DNA from: Rhizobium pisi
GTDB taxonomy: Bacteria > Pseudomonadota > Alphaproteobacteria > Rhizobiales > Rhizobiaceae
Direction of reading: 5' to 3'
Length of the DNA stretch: 64,000 bases
NCBI RefSeq assembly: GCF_003938655.1
Contig: NZ_RJJT01000007.1
Location: 62,001-126,000 of the forward strand
In this document: piece after piece, positions 34,236 to 43,905 of the stretch
Numbering within the stretch: the first letter of the stretch is position 1
How the letters are laid out: every line of letters begins with the position of its first letter
The notes under the pieces: generated by a model
The model's database searches: none
What the model saw: the letters and a program-made list of their open reading frames with translations, nothing else
What the model was told of the DNA's origin: nothing
Made by a program: the position numbers and the translations under genes

Positions 34236-34853
34236 CTAGCGAAATGGTTTGCTGAGATAACGCGATCCCTGAATGCCGAAGCGCCATGGTGCCTCGGCAT
34301 TTTTCGTGATGCCGACGCGTTTTCCCGAGACAATCGGCACCGGCGCCGACGGCGTGATCGCATAGGGCGGACGGTCGAGCAGCCTGTCGTTGATGGCGAT
34401 ATCGATGCCGAGCGCCTGGCAGAGCTTGCCGGGACCGCTGCACAGCGCCGTCAGTATGTCGGTGCCGCGCCGCTCCATCATTGCGGGGATTCCTGTTTCC
34501 GGCTCCAGCGCGCGAATGAGTGCCGCCGAGCCCGGATGACAGACGAAGTTCAGGCACCAGTACATGCCATAGATTCGGTAGATGTAGACGTTGCCCGGCT
34601 TGCCGTACATCGCGCCGTTGCGTTTTGTCGGGCCGCGGAAACTGTGCGAGGCCTCGTCATCGGGGTAATAGGCTTCGGTCTCGGTGATGCGACCGCCGAC
34701 GCCATTGACGGTCAGGTGGCAGCCGAGCAGGTCGCGAGAGACGGCGATCGCGTCGCGTTCGAAAAACGCTCTGAGGCCTTCGCCGGCAAGTGCGCCAACG
34801 CCGATTGCACCTGATGTCGTTCCACCGTCGGTCATGGCCGAGGCAGATAACAT
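34236..34853 (-). CDS. 3-Methyladenine DNA glycosylase (AAG/MPG family)
   Basis: A DNA repair glycosylase of 205 residues of the AAG fold. Motifs: RDLLGCHL, RITETEAYYPDDEASHSFRG with the catalytic Glu of E-T-E-A-Y, RNGAMYGKPGNVYIYRIYGMYWCLNF, and the C-terminal SGKRVGITKNAEAPWRFG. It removes alkylated and deaminated purines. Either ATG 34853 or ATG 34835 may be the start; neither has a strong ribosome site. It converges on the EmrB gene. Confidence 0.9.
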   Translation of the reverse strand: MLSASAMTDGGTTSGAIGVGALAGEGLRAFFERDAIAVSRDLLGCHLTVNGVGGRITETEAYYPDDEASHSFRGPTKRNGAMYGKPGNVYIYRIYGMYWCLNFVCHPGSAALIRALEPETGIPAMMERRGTDILTALCSGPGKLCQALGIDIAINDRLLDRPPYAITPSAPVPIVSGKRVGITKNAEAPWRFGIQGSRYLSKPFR

Positions 34854-34905
34854 TCGCCGCGCCCGTCGTCATCCCAAAACCGTTTCAAGCCATTGGGCAG
34901 CGGGA

Positions 34906-35244
<339 letters not shown>

Positions 35245-35259
35245 TTAGCAAGGCGCATT

Positions 35260-36168
35260 TTAGTGAAGCGCCTTTTCGGAATTTTGTCGAGCGAAGACCT
35301 TCACCAGCCAGTCGACGAAGACGCGCACACGCGGCGAAAGCTGGCGGTTGCGGGGATAGAGCAGGGAGACCGGCGTCTGCGTCGGCGGAAAATCCGGCAG
35401 AACATGGACCAGGGTGCCCTCGGCAAGGTCCGTTTCGGCATGATAGCGCGGGATCTGGATGAGACCGAGGCCCAGCCTCGCGGCTGTGACATAGCTTTCG
35501 GCGGCGTTGACGGCGACGGTTACGGGAATGGCGACGTTGCGCAGCGTGCCGTCGACGATGAATTCGAGCGGCAGCAGGCTGCCGGTGCTGCTGGAATGAA
35601 AGCCGACCATGCGATGGCCGGCAAGCCCGTCAGGATGCTGCGGCAGGCCATGGGCCGCGATATAGGCGGGGGAGGCGAGCGTGATCTCGTCCAGCATGGC
35701 GACACGCCTGATGATCATATCGCTATCCTCGGGCGTGCCGGCGCGCAGCACGCAGTCGATGCCTTCGCGCACCAGATCGACCAGCCGGTCGCCTTCGCTC
35801 ATGTAGAATTCGATCTCGGGATAGGCCTCGAGGAAGGACGGCAGGCTCGGCAGCACGAAATGGCGTGCGAGCGTACCGTGTACATCGACGCGCAGCAGAC
35901 CCTTTGGCCTGGCGCCGGCAAAGGCGCCCTCGGCATCCTCGATATCGGCAAGGATCGACAGGCAACGCCGGTAATAGGCCTCGCCGTCGAGCGTCGGGCT
36001 GACGTGGCGCGTCGTGCGCTGGAGCAGGCGTACGCCGAGGCGGGCTTCGAGCTGCTTGACCGCGTCGGTAACAGTCGAGCGCGGCAAGCCGGTGTCTTCC
36101 GCGGCAAGGGTAAAGCTGCGGCGTTCCACGATGCGGCAAAATACCCGCATGGCATCGAATCTGTCCAT
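35260..36168 (-). CDS. LysR-family transcriptional regulator (divergent from SDR gene)
   Basis: A LysR regulator of 302 residues: N-terminal winged helix with LAAEDTGLPRSTVTDAVKQLEARLGVRLLQRTTRHV, then a two-lobe effector domain with the CrgA-like segment VDLVREGIDCVLRAG. This subfamily often controls a divergent oxidoreductase gene, here the SDR at 36290. A CGGATA/TATCCG pair at 36188-36221 may be part of its site. Confidence 0.9.
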   Translation of the reverse strand: MDRFDAMRVFCRIVERRSFTLAAEDTGLPRSTVTDAVKQLEARLGVRLLQRTTRHVSPTLDGEAYYRRCLSILADIEDAEGAFAGARPKGLLRVDVHGTLARHFVLPSLPSFLEAYPEIEFYMSEGDRLVDLVREGIDCVLRAGTPEDSDMIIRRVAMLDEITLASPAYIAAHGLPQHPDGLAGHRMVGFHSSSTGSLLPLEFIVDGTLRNVAIPVTVAVNAAESYVTAARLGLGLIQIPRYHAETDLAEGTLVHVLPDFPPTQTPVSLLYPRNRQLSPRVRVFVDWLVKVFARQNSEKALH

Positions 36169-36187
36169 ATTCTTTGTTCGCCATTCC

Positions 36188-36221
36188 CGGATAGTGATGT
36201 CGAAGAATGCCAGATTATCCG
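36188..36221. promoter_or_regulatory. Possible LysR-type site between LysR and SDR genes
   Basis: Inverted CGGATA and TATCCG arms lie 22 bases apart in the short divergent promoter (36169-36289). The spacing is wide for one LysR dimer but fits a tetramer site. Support is weak. Confidence 0.25.
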
Positions 36222-36289
36222 CCCCAGGAAAAGCGGCATCTTCTCCTCATCGAAAACGCGCTGCGGCGCACCCCTGAAGGAGAAAGAAA

Positions 36290-37030
36290 ATGGCCAGCAA
36301 CGAAAACAAGGTCGCATTGGTGACCGGCGCTTCACGCGGTATCGGCGCAGCGGTCGCCCGGCGCCTTGCCCGGGACGGCTTCACCGTCGTCATCAATTAT
36401 TCCGGGAGTGCCGCTCAGGCCGAGGAACTGGCGCAGGAGATCGAGCAGGCCGGCGGCACGGCGCTGACGGCGAAGGCCGATGTCAGCGATGCGCAAGCGG
36501 TCCGCCGCATGTTCGATGCGGCGGAGACCGCCTTCGGTGGTGTCGACGTGCTGGTCAACAATGCCGGCATCATGATGCTCTCCCCGCTCGCCGAGGCTGA
36601 CGATGCCAACTTCGACCGCCAGGTCGCCGTCAACCTCAAGGGCACCTTCAATACGCTGCGGGAAGCAGCCAAGCGTCTGCGCGACGGCGGCCGGATCATC
36701 AACTTCTCGACCTCGGTCGTTGGGCTGAAGCTCGAAACCTATGGCGTCTACGCCGCTACCAAGGCTGCCGTCGAAACGCTGACGGCGATCATGGCCAAGG
36801 AGATGCGCGGGCGCAACATCACCGTCAACGCCGTCGCGCCCGGCCCTGTCGCGACCGAGCTTTTCCTCAACGGCAAGTCGGAGGAACTCGTCGCCCGCAT
36901 GGCGAAGATGAACCCGATGGAGCGCCTGGGCACGCCGGAGGATATCGCATCGACGGTCGCCTTCCTTGCCGGCCCGGACGGCGGTTGGATCAACGGCCAG
37001 ACGCTGCGCGCCAATGGCGGCATGATCTGA
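36290..37030 (+). CDS. SDR-family oxidoreductase (FabG-like)
   Basis: A classical SDR of 246 residues: TGASRGIG (14-21 region), NNAG (about 90-93), catalytic Ser in NFSTSVVG, Y-x3-K in YAATKAAVE, and the NAVAPGPVATELF substrate loop. It is an NADP-type 3-oxoacyl or sugar-alcohol reductase; no specific substrate can be named. GGAGAAAG lies before the ATG. The divergent LysR gene is its probable activator. The following gap (37031-37293) shows nothing I can support. Confidence 0.9.
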   Translation: MASNENKVALVTGASRGIGAAVARRLARDGFTVVINYSGSAAQAEELAQEIEQAGGTALTAKADVSDAQAVRRMFDAAETAFGGVDVLVNNAGIMMLSPLAEADDANFDRQVAVNLKGTFNTLREAAKRLRDGGRIINFSTSVVGLKLETYGVYAATKAAVETLTAIMAKEMRGRNITVNAVAPGPVATELFLNGKSEELVARMAKMNPMERLGTPEDIASTVAFLAGPDGGWINGQTLRANGGMI

Positions 37031-37293
37031 CGAAGGTGGACGGCAGGTCGCCGCCAAACGTGGGAAGACGAAGCGCAAACTGCCATCGCAATTATGTGAA
37101 CGATGATTGCGGCGTTTCCATTTTACAATCTTTCGGAGAGTGCTTATAAAAGATTATCGCGAGAGAGTGGAATCCCTGCTGCTCTCTTTCGAACCTCCAG
37201 AGCCTGCCGTACCCTTCTGCGGGTGCGACAGGCCCGATGCATCGCGGCCCGTCGAAGGTTTCCCCTGCCTTCCGGGCCGTTTCTGTTTTGCCC

Positions 37294-38205
37294 TTAACGG
37301 TCGTTCAGTCTGGTCTCTGCCAGAAGTTTGACCAGCCAGTCGACGAAGACGCGCACCTTGTTGCTGAGGTGGCGGTTCGGAGGGTAGACGACGTAGAGCG
37401 GCAATGGATCGCGGCGCCAGTCCGGCAGGACCTCGACGAGTTCACCCCTGGCGATCGGCTCGCGCGCCATGAAGATCGGCACCTGCGCAATGCCGAGCCC
37501 TGCCAGCGTCGCGGTAAGGTAGGTGCGGCTGTCGTTCACCGCGGCGATGTAGCGGGGGGTGATCTCGATCACCTCATTGTGCCGGCGGAATTCCAAAGGC
37601 ACCGTGCGGTTGTTCTGGGCGCGGAAATAATTGACCGAATGGTGATCGGCCTCCAGATCCTCCGGCCGCTCCGGCATGCCGAAGCGCTCGATGTAGATCG
37701 GCGAGGCGCAGGTGATCAGTTCGACCTCGGAGACGCGGCGCGCGATCAGCGACTGGTCGGCCGGTGTGCCGGCGCGCAGCGCGCAATCGACATTTTCCGC
37801 GAGGTAATCGACCGTGCGGTCACTGACACCGAGGTCGATGCGGATATCGGGATAGCGCTGATAGAAATCGCAAAGGGCCGGAACAATGATCGAATCGGCA
37901 AAGGCGCCGGCCATTTCGACGCGTAGCCGCCCGCTCGGCAGGCTCTGCGAGTTGGAGAGACTGCCGTCGAGTTCCTCCAGTTCCGAGATGATCTGAGCAG
38001 CGCGCTCGTAATAAAGCGCGCCGTCCGTGGTCACCATGACCCGGCGCGTGGTACGGTTCAAAAGCTTGGTGCGCAGATGCGCCTCCAGGCCCTGGATAAG
38101 ATTGGTTACCGTCGCCTTGGGCATGGCGAGCATGTCGGCGGCGCGGGTGAAATTGCCCGTCTCCACGACGCGGATGAAGACGCGCATTGCCGAAAGCTGA
38201 TCCAT
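37294..38205 (-). CDS. LysR-family transcriptional regulator (divergent from degenerate hydrolase)
   Basis: A LysR regulator of 303 residues with the winged helix [35 protein letters not shown] and the CrgA-like effector domain ([33 protein letters not shown]). It is a paralogue of the LysR at 35.3 kb, sharing the C-terminal [21 protein letters not shown] design. It diverges from the hydrolase-like gene followed by the second RND operon, so it may control efflux. Palindromes lie in the 167 bp gap between them. Confidence 0.9.
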   Translation of the reverse strand: MDQLSAMRVFIRVVETGNFTRAADMLAMPKATVTNLIQGLEAHLRTKLLNRTTRRVMVTTDGALYYERAAQIISELEELDGSLSNSQSLPSGRLRVEMAGAFADSIIVPALCDFYQRYPDIRIDLGVSDRTVDYLAENVDCALRAGTPADQSLIARRVSEVELITCASPIYIERFGMPERPEDLEADHHSVNYFRAQNNRTVPLEFRRHNEVIEITPRYIAAVNDSRTYLTATLAGLGIAQVPIFMAREPIARGELVEVLPDWRRDPLPLYVVYPPNRHLSNKVRVFVDWLVKLLAETRLNDR

Positions 38206-38260
38206 CGGTTTTCAAATCCGCAGTTTGCGTTGCACTATTATTCGAGAATTGGAACAGTGT

Positions 38261-38297
38261 TATCGCGATATCGCTTCTTATTCCCTGATCTGAATAA
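38261..38297. promoter_or_regulatory. Clustered palindromes in the LysR/hydrolase promoter
   Basis: Overlapping perfect palindromes TATCGCGATA (38261-38270) and GCGATATCGC (38265-38274) are followed by TTATTC-N8-GAATAA (38278-38297), whose ATTC...GAAT core fits the T-N11-A type of LysR site. They stand in the AT-rich divergent promoter. LysR binding is inferred. Confidence 0.45.
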
Positions 38298-38372
38298 CAA
38301 TATCTTTTTTGTACAAAATGCAAGTGTCAGGCGTTGTCCGCATATGGCTTGCACGCAAAAGAGACCGGGACC

Positions 38373-39188
38373 ATGACGGTGGAATGGAAAGACGTGATGC
38401 TGGACAAGGTGGCCATCGGCCCCGTTTCCGCACGCATCTACCAGGGCGCCGATTACGGCAAGGGTCCGCCGATCGTGCTTTACCTGCACGGCGGTGCATT
38501 TCTAGACAGCGAGAAGAACGTCGACCGGCCGGTGGCGATGAGTCTCGCCAAGGCCGGCGCCATCGTCGCCGCCGTCGATTACAGCACGCTCTCCGGCAAT
38601 ATGTTTCCGAAGGCGCTGGAAGTTTCCTTCTCGGTTTTCACCTATCTCGCCAACAAGCAGCGCGCCGGTCTCGGCGATCGCAAATCCCTGCTCTTCGTTG
38701 CAGGCGAAGAGGCAGGCGGCAACATTGCAGCCGGGGTGGCACTGAAGGCGCGTGACCAGATGCCGGATGCGCTTGATGGTCAAATCCTGATTTCGCCGCT
38801 GCTCGATCCATTCATGGGCACCTCTTCCATCCGCAAGGCCGAAGCGATCGGCATGCGCCAGCGCTGGACGGAAGGCTGGAGCCATTATCTGAGCGGTGGC
38901 GGCTGCCACCCTTATGCGGCGCCCTGCCTCTGCTCGCGCATTTCAGGCGTTGCCCCCGCGCTGATATTTACAGCGGAGGACGATCCTCTGCACGACGAAA
39001 CACTCGGTTACGGTGCCCGCCTGAAAAAGGCTGGCGTCGGTGTGCGCCAGCATGTCCTTCCCGCCGGGACGGGCTGGCCCTCGATTTATGGTGGGAAATC
39101 CGGGGAAGCGCCCGACTGGCAGGAACACGTTAGCCGTCATTTCGGAAGCTTCCTTCAGGACGTAAGCGTCCAACCGCAATTGCATTGA
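38373..39188 (+). CDS. Alpha/beta-hydrolase-fold protein lacking catalytic Ser and His
   Basis: A protein of 271 residues resembling hormone-sensitive-lipase-type esterases. The oxyanion motif LYLHGGAF and the Asp-loop AEDDPLHDE are present. However, the nucleophile elbow, normally G-D-S-A-G-G, reads GEEAGG, so Ser is replaced by Glu, and the usual His-Gly-Phe near the end reads GTGWPS, so the His is missing. It cannot be a normal esterase and may be a binding or sensor protein. GAGACCGGGA precedes ATG 38373. It stands 46 bp before the RND adaptor gene, probably in one operon. Confidence 0.75.
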   Translation: MTVEWKDVMLDKVAIGPVSARIYQGADYGKGPPIVLYLHGGAFLDSEKNVDRPVAMSLAKAGAIVAAVDYSTLSGNMFPKALEVSFSVFTYLANKQRAGLGDRKSLLFVAGEEAGGNIAAGVALKARDQMPDALDGQILISPLLDPFMGTSSIRKAEAIGMRQRWTEGWSHYLSGGGCHPYAAPCLCSRISGVAPALIFTAEDDPLHDETLGYGARLKKAGVGVRQHVLPAGTGWPSIYGGKSGEAPDWQEHVSRHFGSFLQDVSVQPQLH

Positions 39189-39234
39189 AGAAGACCTGAT
39201 ATTTCGGCGGCCTTGAGCCGCAAGGAGAGTACTG

Positions 39235-40425
39235 ATGACGTCCAGAAGTAAACGCTGGGCCCTTGTGGGCGCCGGCTTAGGACTTGTTGCGTCCGTTTCC
39301 GGCGCCGCATTGTTTTTCGAACTGCCGATGAGCGCGACTGCTACGGCCGCTTCCGCCCCCGCACAGGCTCCCGCTGTGCCGGTGACGGTCGCTGTCGTTG
39401 CGGCGCGCGACGTGACGGCCTGGGAGAGTTTCTCCGGCCGTCTCGAAGCGGTCGACCGTGTGCAGGTGCGTTCCCGCGTTGCCGGCGCCATCCAGTCGGT
39501 GGCTTTCCGTGAAGGCGCGCTGGTGAAGCAGGGCGACCTGCTCTTCACCATCGACCCCGCTCCCTACCAGGCGAGCGTCGCGCAGGCCCAAGGCCAGGTC
39601 GGTTCGGCCGAAGCCAAAGTCAGCCTGGCGCAGACCGAACTCGACCGTGGTCATAGGCTTTCCGACAACCGCACCATCTCCCAGAGCGATCTCGATCAGC
39701 GCCAGAGCGCGCTGGCCGAGGCGCAGGCCGGGCTGCGTTCGGCGCAGGCTGCTTTGCAGTCCGCTCAGCTCGATCTCGATTATACGCAGGTGCGGGCCCC
39801 GGTTTCCGGCCGCATCGGCAGGATCGAGGTGACTGCCGGTAACCTCGTCGCAGCAGGTTCTGCCTCACCGGCGCTGACGACGCTCGTTTCGGTCGATCCG
39901 ATCTATGCGAGCTTCAATGCCAGCGAAGAGATGGTGACGCGTGCACTTGCCCAGCTTCCGCAGACGGACAGCGCCTTGCCTCCCGTCGAGCAGATCCCGG
40001 TCGAGGTCGGCACGCTGACCGACAGCGGCACGCCGATCAAGGGCAAGCTGCAACTGATCGGCAACGAGGTCGATGCATCAAGCGGCACGATCGGCGTGCG
40101 CGCCGTCTTCGACAATCCCGGCGGGCGTCTCATCCCCGGCCAGTTCGTGCGGGTGCGCATGGGCCAGCCGAAGGCCGAGAACAAGATCGTCATCAGCGAC
40201 CGTGCCGTCGGTACCGACCAGGACAAGAGGTTCGTCTTCGTCGTCGACGCCGAGAACAAGGTCGCCTACCGGCAGGTCCAGCTCGGCACACTGACCGACG
40301 GGCAGCGGGTGGTCGAAAGCGGCCTGAACGCCGGCGAGAAGATCGTCGTCAACGGCCTGCAGCGCATCCGTCCCGGTGCCGTCGTCGCACCTCAGATGGA
40401 AGAGAAGGTCGCGACCGCGCAGTAA
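39235..40425 (+). CDS. RND efflux periplasmic adaptor, second locus
   Basis: An adaptor of 396 residues: N-terminal signal/anchor helix (WALVGAGLGLVASVSGAALFF), lipoyl half (VAGAIQSVAFREGALVKQGDLLFTID), alpha-hairpin with many Ala/Gln heptads (about 105-165), second lipoyl half (APVSGRIGRIEVTAGNLV), and beta-barrel (VQLGTLTDGQRVVESGLNAGEKI). AAGGAGAG precedes the start. It serves the pump encoded 119 bp downstream. Confidence 0.92.
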   Translation: MTSRSKRWALVGAGLGLVASVSGAALFFELPMSATATAASAPAQAPAVPVTVAVVAARDVTAWESFSGRLEAVDRVQVRSRVAGAIQSVAFREGALVKQGDLLFTIDPAPYQASVAQAQGQVGSAEAKVSLAQTELDRGHRLSDNRTISQSDLDQRQSALAEAQAGLRSAQAALQSAQLDLDYTQVRAPVSGRIGRIEVTAGNLVAAGSASPALTTLVSVDPIYASFNASEEMVTRALAQLPQTDSALPPVEQIPVEVGTLTDSGTPIKGKLQLIGNEVDASSGTIGVRAVFDNPGGRLIPGQFVRVRMGQPKAENKIVISDRAVGTDQDKRFVFVVDAENKVAYRQVQLGTLTDGQRVVESGLNAGEKIVVNGLQRIRPGAVVAPQMEEKVATAQ

Positions 40426-40479
40426 AGACTTCGCCTTCCCCCTCTCGGGGAGGGCCGATATCCGAAATGACATGACCCG

Positions 40480-40501
40480 CCGGCGGCTGACAAACCGCCG
40501 G
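40480..40501 (+). promoter_or_regulatory. Intercistronic hairpin between adaptor and RND pump
   Basis: A perfect 7 bp stem CCGGCGG / CCGCCGG with an 8-base loop lies in the 119 bp gap before the pump gene; a second GC-rich inverted stretch (CCCCTC...GAGGG) is just upstream. It may stabilise adaptor mRNA or slow transcription. No T-tract is present. Confidence 0.4.
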
Positions 40502-40544
40502 AGAGGGACGTTGCATCCATGTTCACCCCGGAGAGGGCTTTGAT

Positions 40545-43500
40545 ATGAACATCTCCAGATTCTTTGTGGACCGCCCGGTTTTTGCCGGCGTTCTTTCGGT
40601 CCTCATCGTGGTTGCCGGCCTGATTGGCCTGCGCGCGCTGCCGATTTCCGAATATCCGGAAGTCGTGCCGCCGTCGATCGTCGTGCGCGCCACCTATCCC
40701 GGCGCCAACCCGTCCGTCATCGCCGAAACGGTGGCGACGCCGCTCGAAGAGCAGATCAACGGCGTCGAGGGCATGCTCTACATGTCCAGCCAGGCGACAT
40801 CGGACGGCGTGCTCAATGTGACCGTCACCTTCACGCTCGGCACCGACCCTGATAAGGCGCAGCAGCTCGTCCAGAACCGCGTTTCGCAGGCCGAACCGCG
40901 CCTGCCGGCCGAAGTTCGGGCCCTCGGCATTACGACGGTCAAGAGCTCGCCCAACTTTATCATGGTCGTCAACCTCGTCTCCGACGGGGACAGTCACGAC
41001 ATCACCTATCTTCGCAACTACGCGACGCTGAACATCAAGGATCGGCTCGCCCGCATCGCAGGCGTCGGTCAGGTGCAGGTCTTCGGCGCCGGCGATTACT
41101 CCATGCGTGTCTGGATCGACCCTCAGAAGGCTGCCGAGCATAATCTTGCCGCCAGTGATATCAGCAACGCGATCAGCTCCCAGAACGTCCAGGCCGCCGC
41201 CGGTATCATCGGCGCCTCGCCGAGCCAGCCGGGCGTCGATCTGCAGCTCAACGTGAATGCCCAGGGTCGCCTGCGCACGCCCGAGGAATTCGGCAGCATC
41301 ATCGTCAAGACGGGCGCCAATGGCGAGATCACCCGCCTGCGCGATGTCGCCCGCATCGAGCTTGGTGCTGCCGATTATACGCTGCGTTCGCTGCTCGACG
41401 GCAAGCCGGCCGTTGCCGTTGCCGTCCTCCAGGCGCCTGGTTCGAACGCCATCGAGATCGCCGACAATGTGCGCGCGACCATGGATCAGCTGCAGCTCGC
41501 CATGCCCCAGGGTGTCAAATACGAGATCGTCTACGATACGACGAAATTCGTACGCGCCTCGATCGAGAAGGTCATCGATACGCTGCTTGAAGCCATCGCG
41601 CTCGTCGTCCTCGTCGTCATCGTGTTCCTGCAGACGTGGCGCGCCTCGATCATCCCGCTGATCGCGGTTCCGGTCTCGATCATCGGCACCTTCGCGGTCA
41701 TGTATGTCTTCGGCTTCTCGATCAACGCACTCAGCCTGTTCGGCCTGGTGCTTGCGATCGGTATCGTCGTGGACGACGCGATCGTGGTGGTCGAAAACGT
41801 CGAGCGCAATATCGAGCAAGGCCTGTCGCCGCGGGCTGCCACCTATAAGGCCATGAAGGAAGTCTCCGGTCCGATCGTTGCGATCGCGCTGGTGCTCGTC
41901 GCGGTCTTCGTGCCGCTCGCCTTCATCTCCGGCTTGTCGGGCCAGTTCTATCGCCAGTTCGCGCTGACAATCGCAATCTCGACCGTGATTTCGGCCTTCA
42001 ATTCGCTGACGCTCTCTCCGGCGCTGGCGGCCCTTCTGCTGAAGGGCCATCATCAGCCGAAGGACTGGCTGACGCGGTTCATGGACGCCATCTTCGGCTG
42101 GTTCTTCCGTGGCTTCAACCGCGTCTTCGGCGCGGGCTCAAATGCCTACGGCAAGGGCGTGGGTGGCTTGTTGTCGCGCAAGAGCATCGTCATGGTGATC
42201 TATCTGGCACTGGTTGGCGCGACCTACAGCCTGTTCACAACGGTCCCCGGCGGCTTCGTGCCGTCGCAGGACAAGCAGTATCTGATCGGCTTCGCCCAGT
42301 TGCCGGATGCCGCAAGCCTCGACCGCACGGAAGACGTCATCAAGCGCATGACCGACATTGCGCTGGCCCAGCCGGGTGTCGCCAATGCGATCGCTTTTCC
42401 GGGCCTGTCGATCAACGGCTTCACCAACTCGTCCAATGCCGGCATCGTCTTCGTGACGCTGAAGGACTTCGATGAGCGCAAGACGCCTGATCTTTCGGGC
42501 GGCGCCATCGCCATGGCGTTGAACCAGAAGTTCGGCGTGATCCAGGATGCCTTCATCGCCATGTTCCCGCCGCCGCCGGTCAACGGTCTCGGCACGACGG
42601 GCGGTTTCAAGCTGCAGATCGAGGATCGCGCCGGCTTGGGCAACCAGGCCCTCGACGAAGCGACCAAGGCAGTGCTTGCCAAGGCCTACCAGACGCCTGA
42701 GCTTGCCGGGCTATTCTCCAGCTTCCAGATCAACGTGCCGCAGCTCTATGCCGATCTCGACCGCGCCAAGGCCGAGCAGCTCGGAGTTTCGGTCACCGAC
42801 GTCTTCCAGACGCTGCAGATCTATCTCGGTTCGCTCTATGTGAACGACTTCAACGCCTTCGGCCGCACCTATAGCGTCCGCGTGCAGGCCGATGCGAAAT
42901 TCCGCGCCCAGCCGGAAGACATCGGCCAGTTGAAGGTCCGCTCGGCATCGGGCCAGATGATCCCGCTTTCGGCCCTCCTGAAGGTGGAGCCGAGCACCGG
43001 TCCGGAGCGCGCGAACCGCTATAACGGCTTCCTCGCCGCCGATATCAACGGCGGTCCGGCGCCGGGCTTCTCCTCCGGTCAGGCACAGGCGGCCATCGAG
43101 AAGATCCTTCACGAGACCCTGCCTGCGGGCGTCGACTTCGAATGGACGGATCTGACCTATCAGCAGATCCTCGCCGGCAATTCGAGCATCGTCGTCTTCC
43201 CCCTCGCGCTGCTGCTGGTCTTCCTGGTGCTTGCCGCCCAGTATGAAAGCCTGACGCTGCCGCTTGCGATCATCATGATCGTGCCGATGGGTGTGCTGGC
43301 TGCGCTGACAGGCGTCTGGCTCACCGGTGGAGACAACAACATCTTCACCCAGATCGGCCTCGTGGTGCTTGTCGGTCTATCGGCGAAGAACGCGATCCTC
43401 ATCGTGGAATTTGCCCGCGAACTGGAGTTCGAGGGCAGGACGCCACGCGAGGCCGCGATCGAGGCCAGCCGCCTGCGTCTTCGCCCGATCCTCATGACCT

Positions 43501-43745
43501 CCATGGCCTTTATCATGGGCGTCGTACCGCTTGTCGTCTCCACAGGCGCCGGCGCGGAAATGCGCGCGGCCATGGGCGTCGCGGTCTTCTCGGGCATGAT
43601 AGGCGTGACCTTCTTCGGCATCTTCATGACGCCTGTGTTCTACGTGCTGCTGCGGCGGCTGGCGGGCAACCGTCCGCTCGTTCAGCACAAGCCGGACGAA
43701 CACAAGGAGGAAGAGGCGGAGGTCATCCGGCTCGCGGCTGAGTAA
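40545..43745 (+). CDS. RND multidrug efflux pump, HAE1/AcrB family (second locus)
   Basis: A full-length pump of 1066 residues. It begins with ISRFFVDRPVFAGVLSVL, carries the helix-4 aspartate pair (GIVVDDAIVVVENVER), two periplasmic loops and twelve predicted helices, and ends in a charged cytoplasmic tail. It exports hydrophobic compounds with the upstream adaptor. GAGAGGG precedes the ATG. No outer-membrane factor gene follows. A strong terminator stands 31 bp after the stop. Confidence 0.94.
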   Translation: MNISRFFVDRPVFAGVLSVLIVVAGLIGLRALPISEYPEVVPPSIVVRATYPGANPSVIAETVATPLEEQINGVEGMLYMSSQATSDGVLNVTVTFTLGTDPDKAQQLVQNRVSQAEPRLPAEVRALGITTVKSSPNFIMVVNLVSDGDSHDITYLRNYATLNIKDRLARIAGVGQVQVFGAGDYSMRVWIDPQKAAEHNLAASDISNAISSQNVQAAAGIIGASPSQPGVDLQLNVNAQGRLRTPEEFGSIIVKTGANGEITRLRDVARIELGAADYTLRSLLDGKPAVAVAVLQAPGSNAIEIADNVRATMDQLQLAMPQGVKYEIVYDTTKFVRASIEKVIDTLLEAIALVVLVVIVFLQTWRASIIPLIAVPVSIIGTFAVMYVFGFSINALSLFGLVLAIGIVVDDAIVVVENVERNIEQGLSPRAATYKAMKEVSGPIVAIALVLVAVFVPLAFISGLSGQFYRQFALTIAISTVISAFNSLTLSPALAALLLKGHHQPKDWLTRFMDAIFGWFFRGFNRVFGAGSNAYGKGVGGLLSRKSIVMVIYLALVGATYSLFTTVPGGFVPSQDKQYLIGFAQLPDAASLDRTEDVIKRMTDIALAQPGVANAIAFPGLSINGFTNSSNAGIVFVTLKDFDERKTPDLSGGAIAMALNQKFGVIQDAFIAMFPPPPVNGLGTTGGFKLQIEDRAGLGNQALDEATKAVLAKAYQTPELAGLFSSFQINVPQLYADLDRAKAEQLGVSVTDVFQTLQIYLGSLYVNDFNAFGRTYSVRVQADAKFRAQPEDIGQLKVRSASGQMIPLSALLKVEPSTGPERANRYNGFLAADINGGPAPGFSSGQAQAAIEKILHETLPAGVDFEWTDLTYQQILAGNSSIVVFPLALLLVFLVLAAQYESLTLPLAIIMIVPMGVLAALTGVWLTGGDNNIFTQIGLVVLVGLSAKNAILIVEFARELEFEGRTPREAAIEASRLRLRPILMTSMAFIMGVVPLVVSTGAGAEMRAAMGVAVFSGMIGVTFFGIFMTPVFYVLLRRLAGNRPLVQHKPDEHKEEEAEVIRLAAE

Positions 43746-43776
43746 ACGGAATTCAACCTTCCTTTGTCGAGTAAAT

Positions 43777-43802
43777 CGGGCGGGAACTTCGGTTCTCGCC
43801 CG
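43777..43802 (+). terminator. Terminator after the second RND operon
   Basis: An 11 bp stem (one G-T pair; arms 43777-43787 and 43792-43802) closes on a TTCG tetraloop in C(TTCG)G context, an extra-stable form. TATCGTTTTC follows. It lies 31 bp after the pump stop, so it is a good intrinsic terminator. Confidence 0.75.
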
Positions 43803-43905
43803 TATCGTTTTCAAAGCATTGGACAAAAATGCGCCACGTCCGTCAAAACGGTTTGCAACGGTAGGCGAGGGGGCTATCAAAGACGGACAACAGTTGGAGG
43901 ACTGA

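Noticed and set aside
40392..42053. Antisense frame of 553 codons opposite the second RND pump
   Set aside because: Shadow of a conserved AcrB-family gene; composition is Asp/Arg/Gly-biased with no domain.
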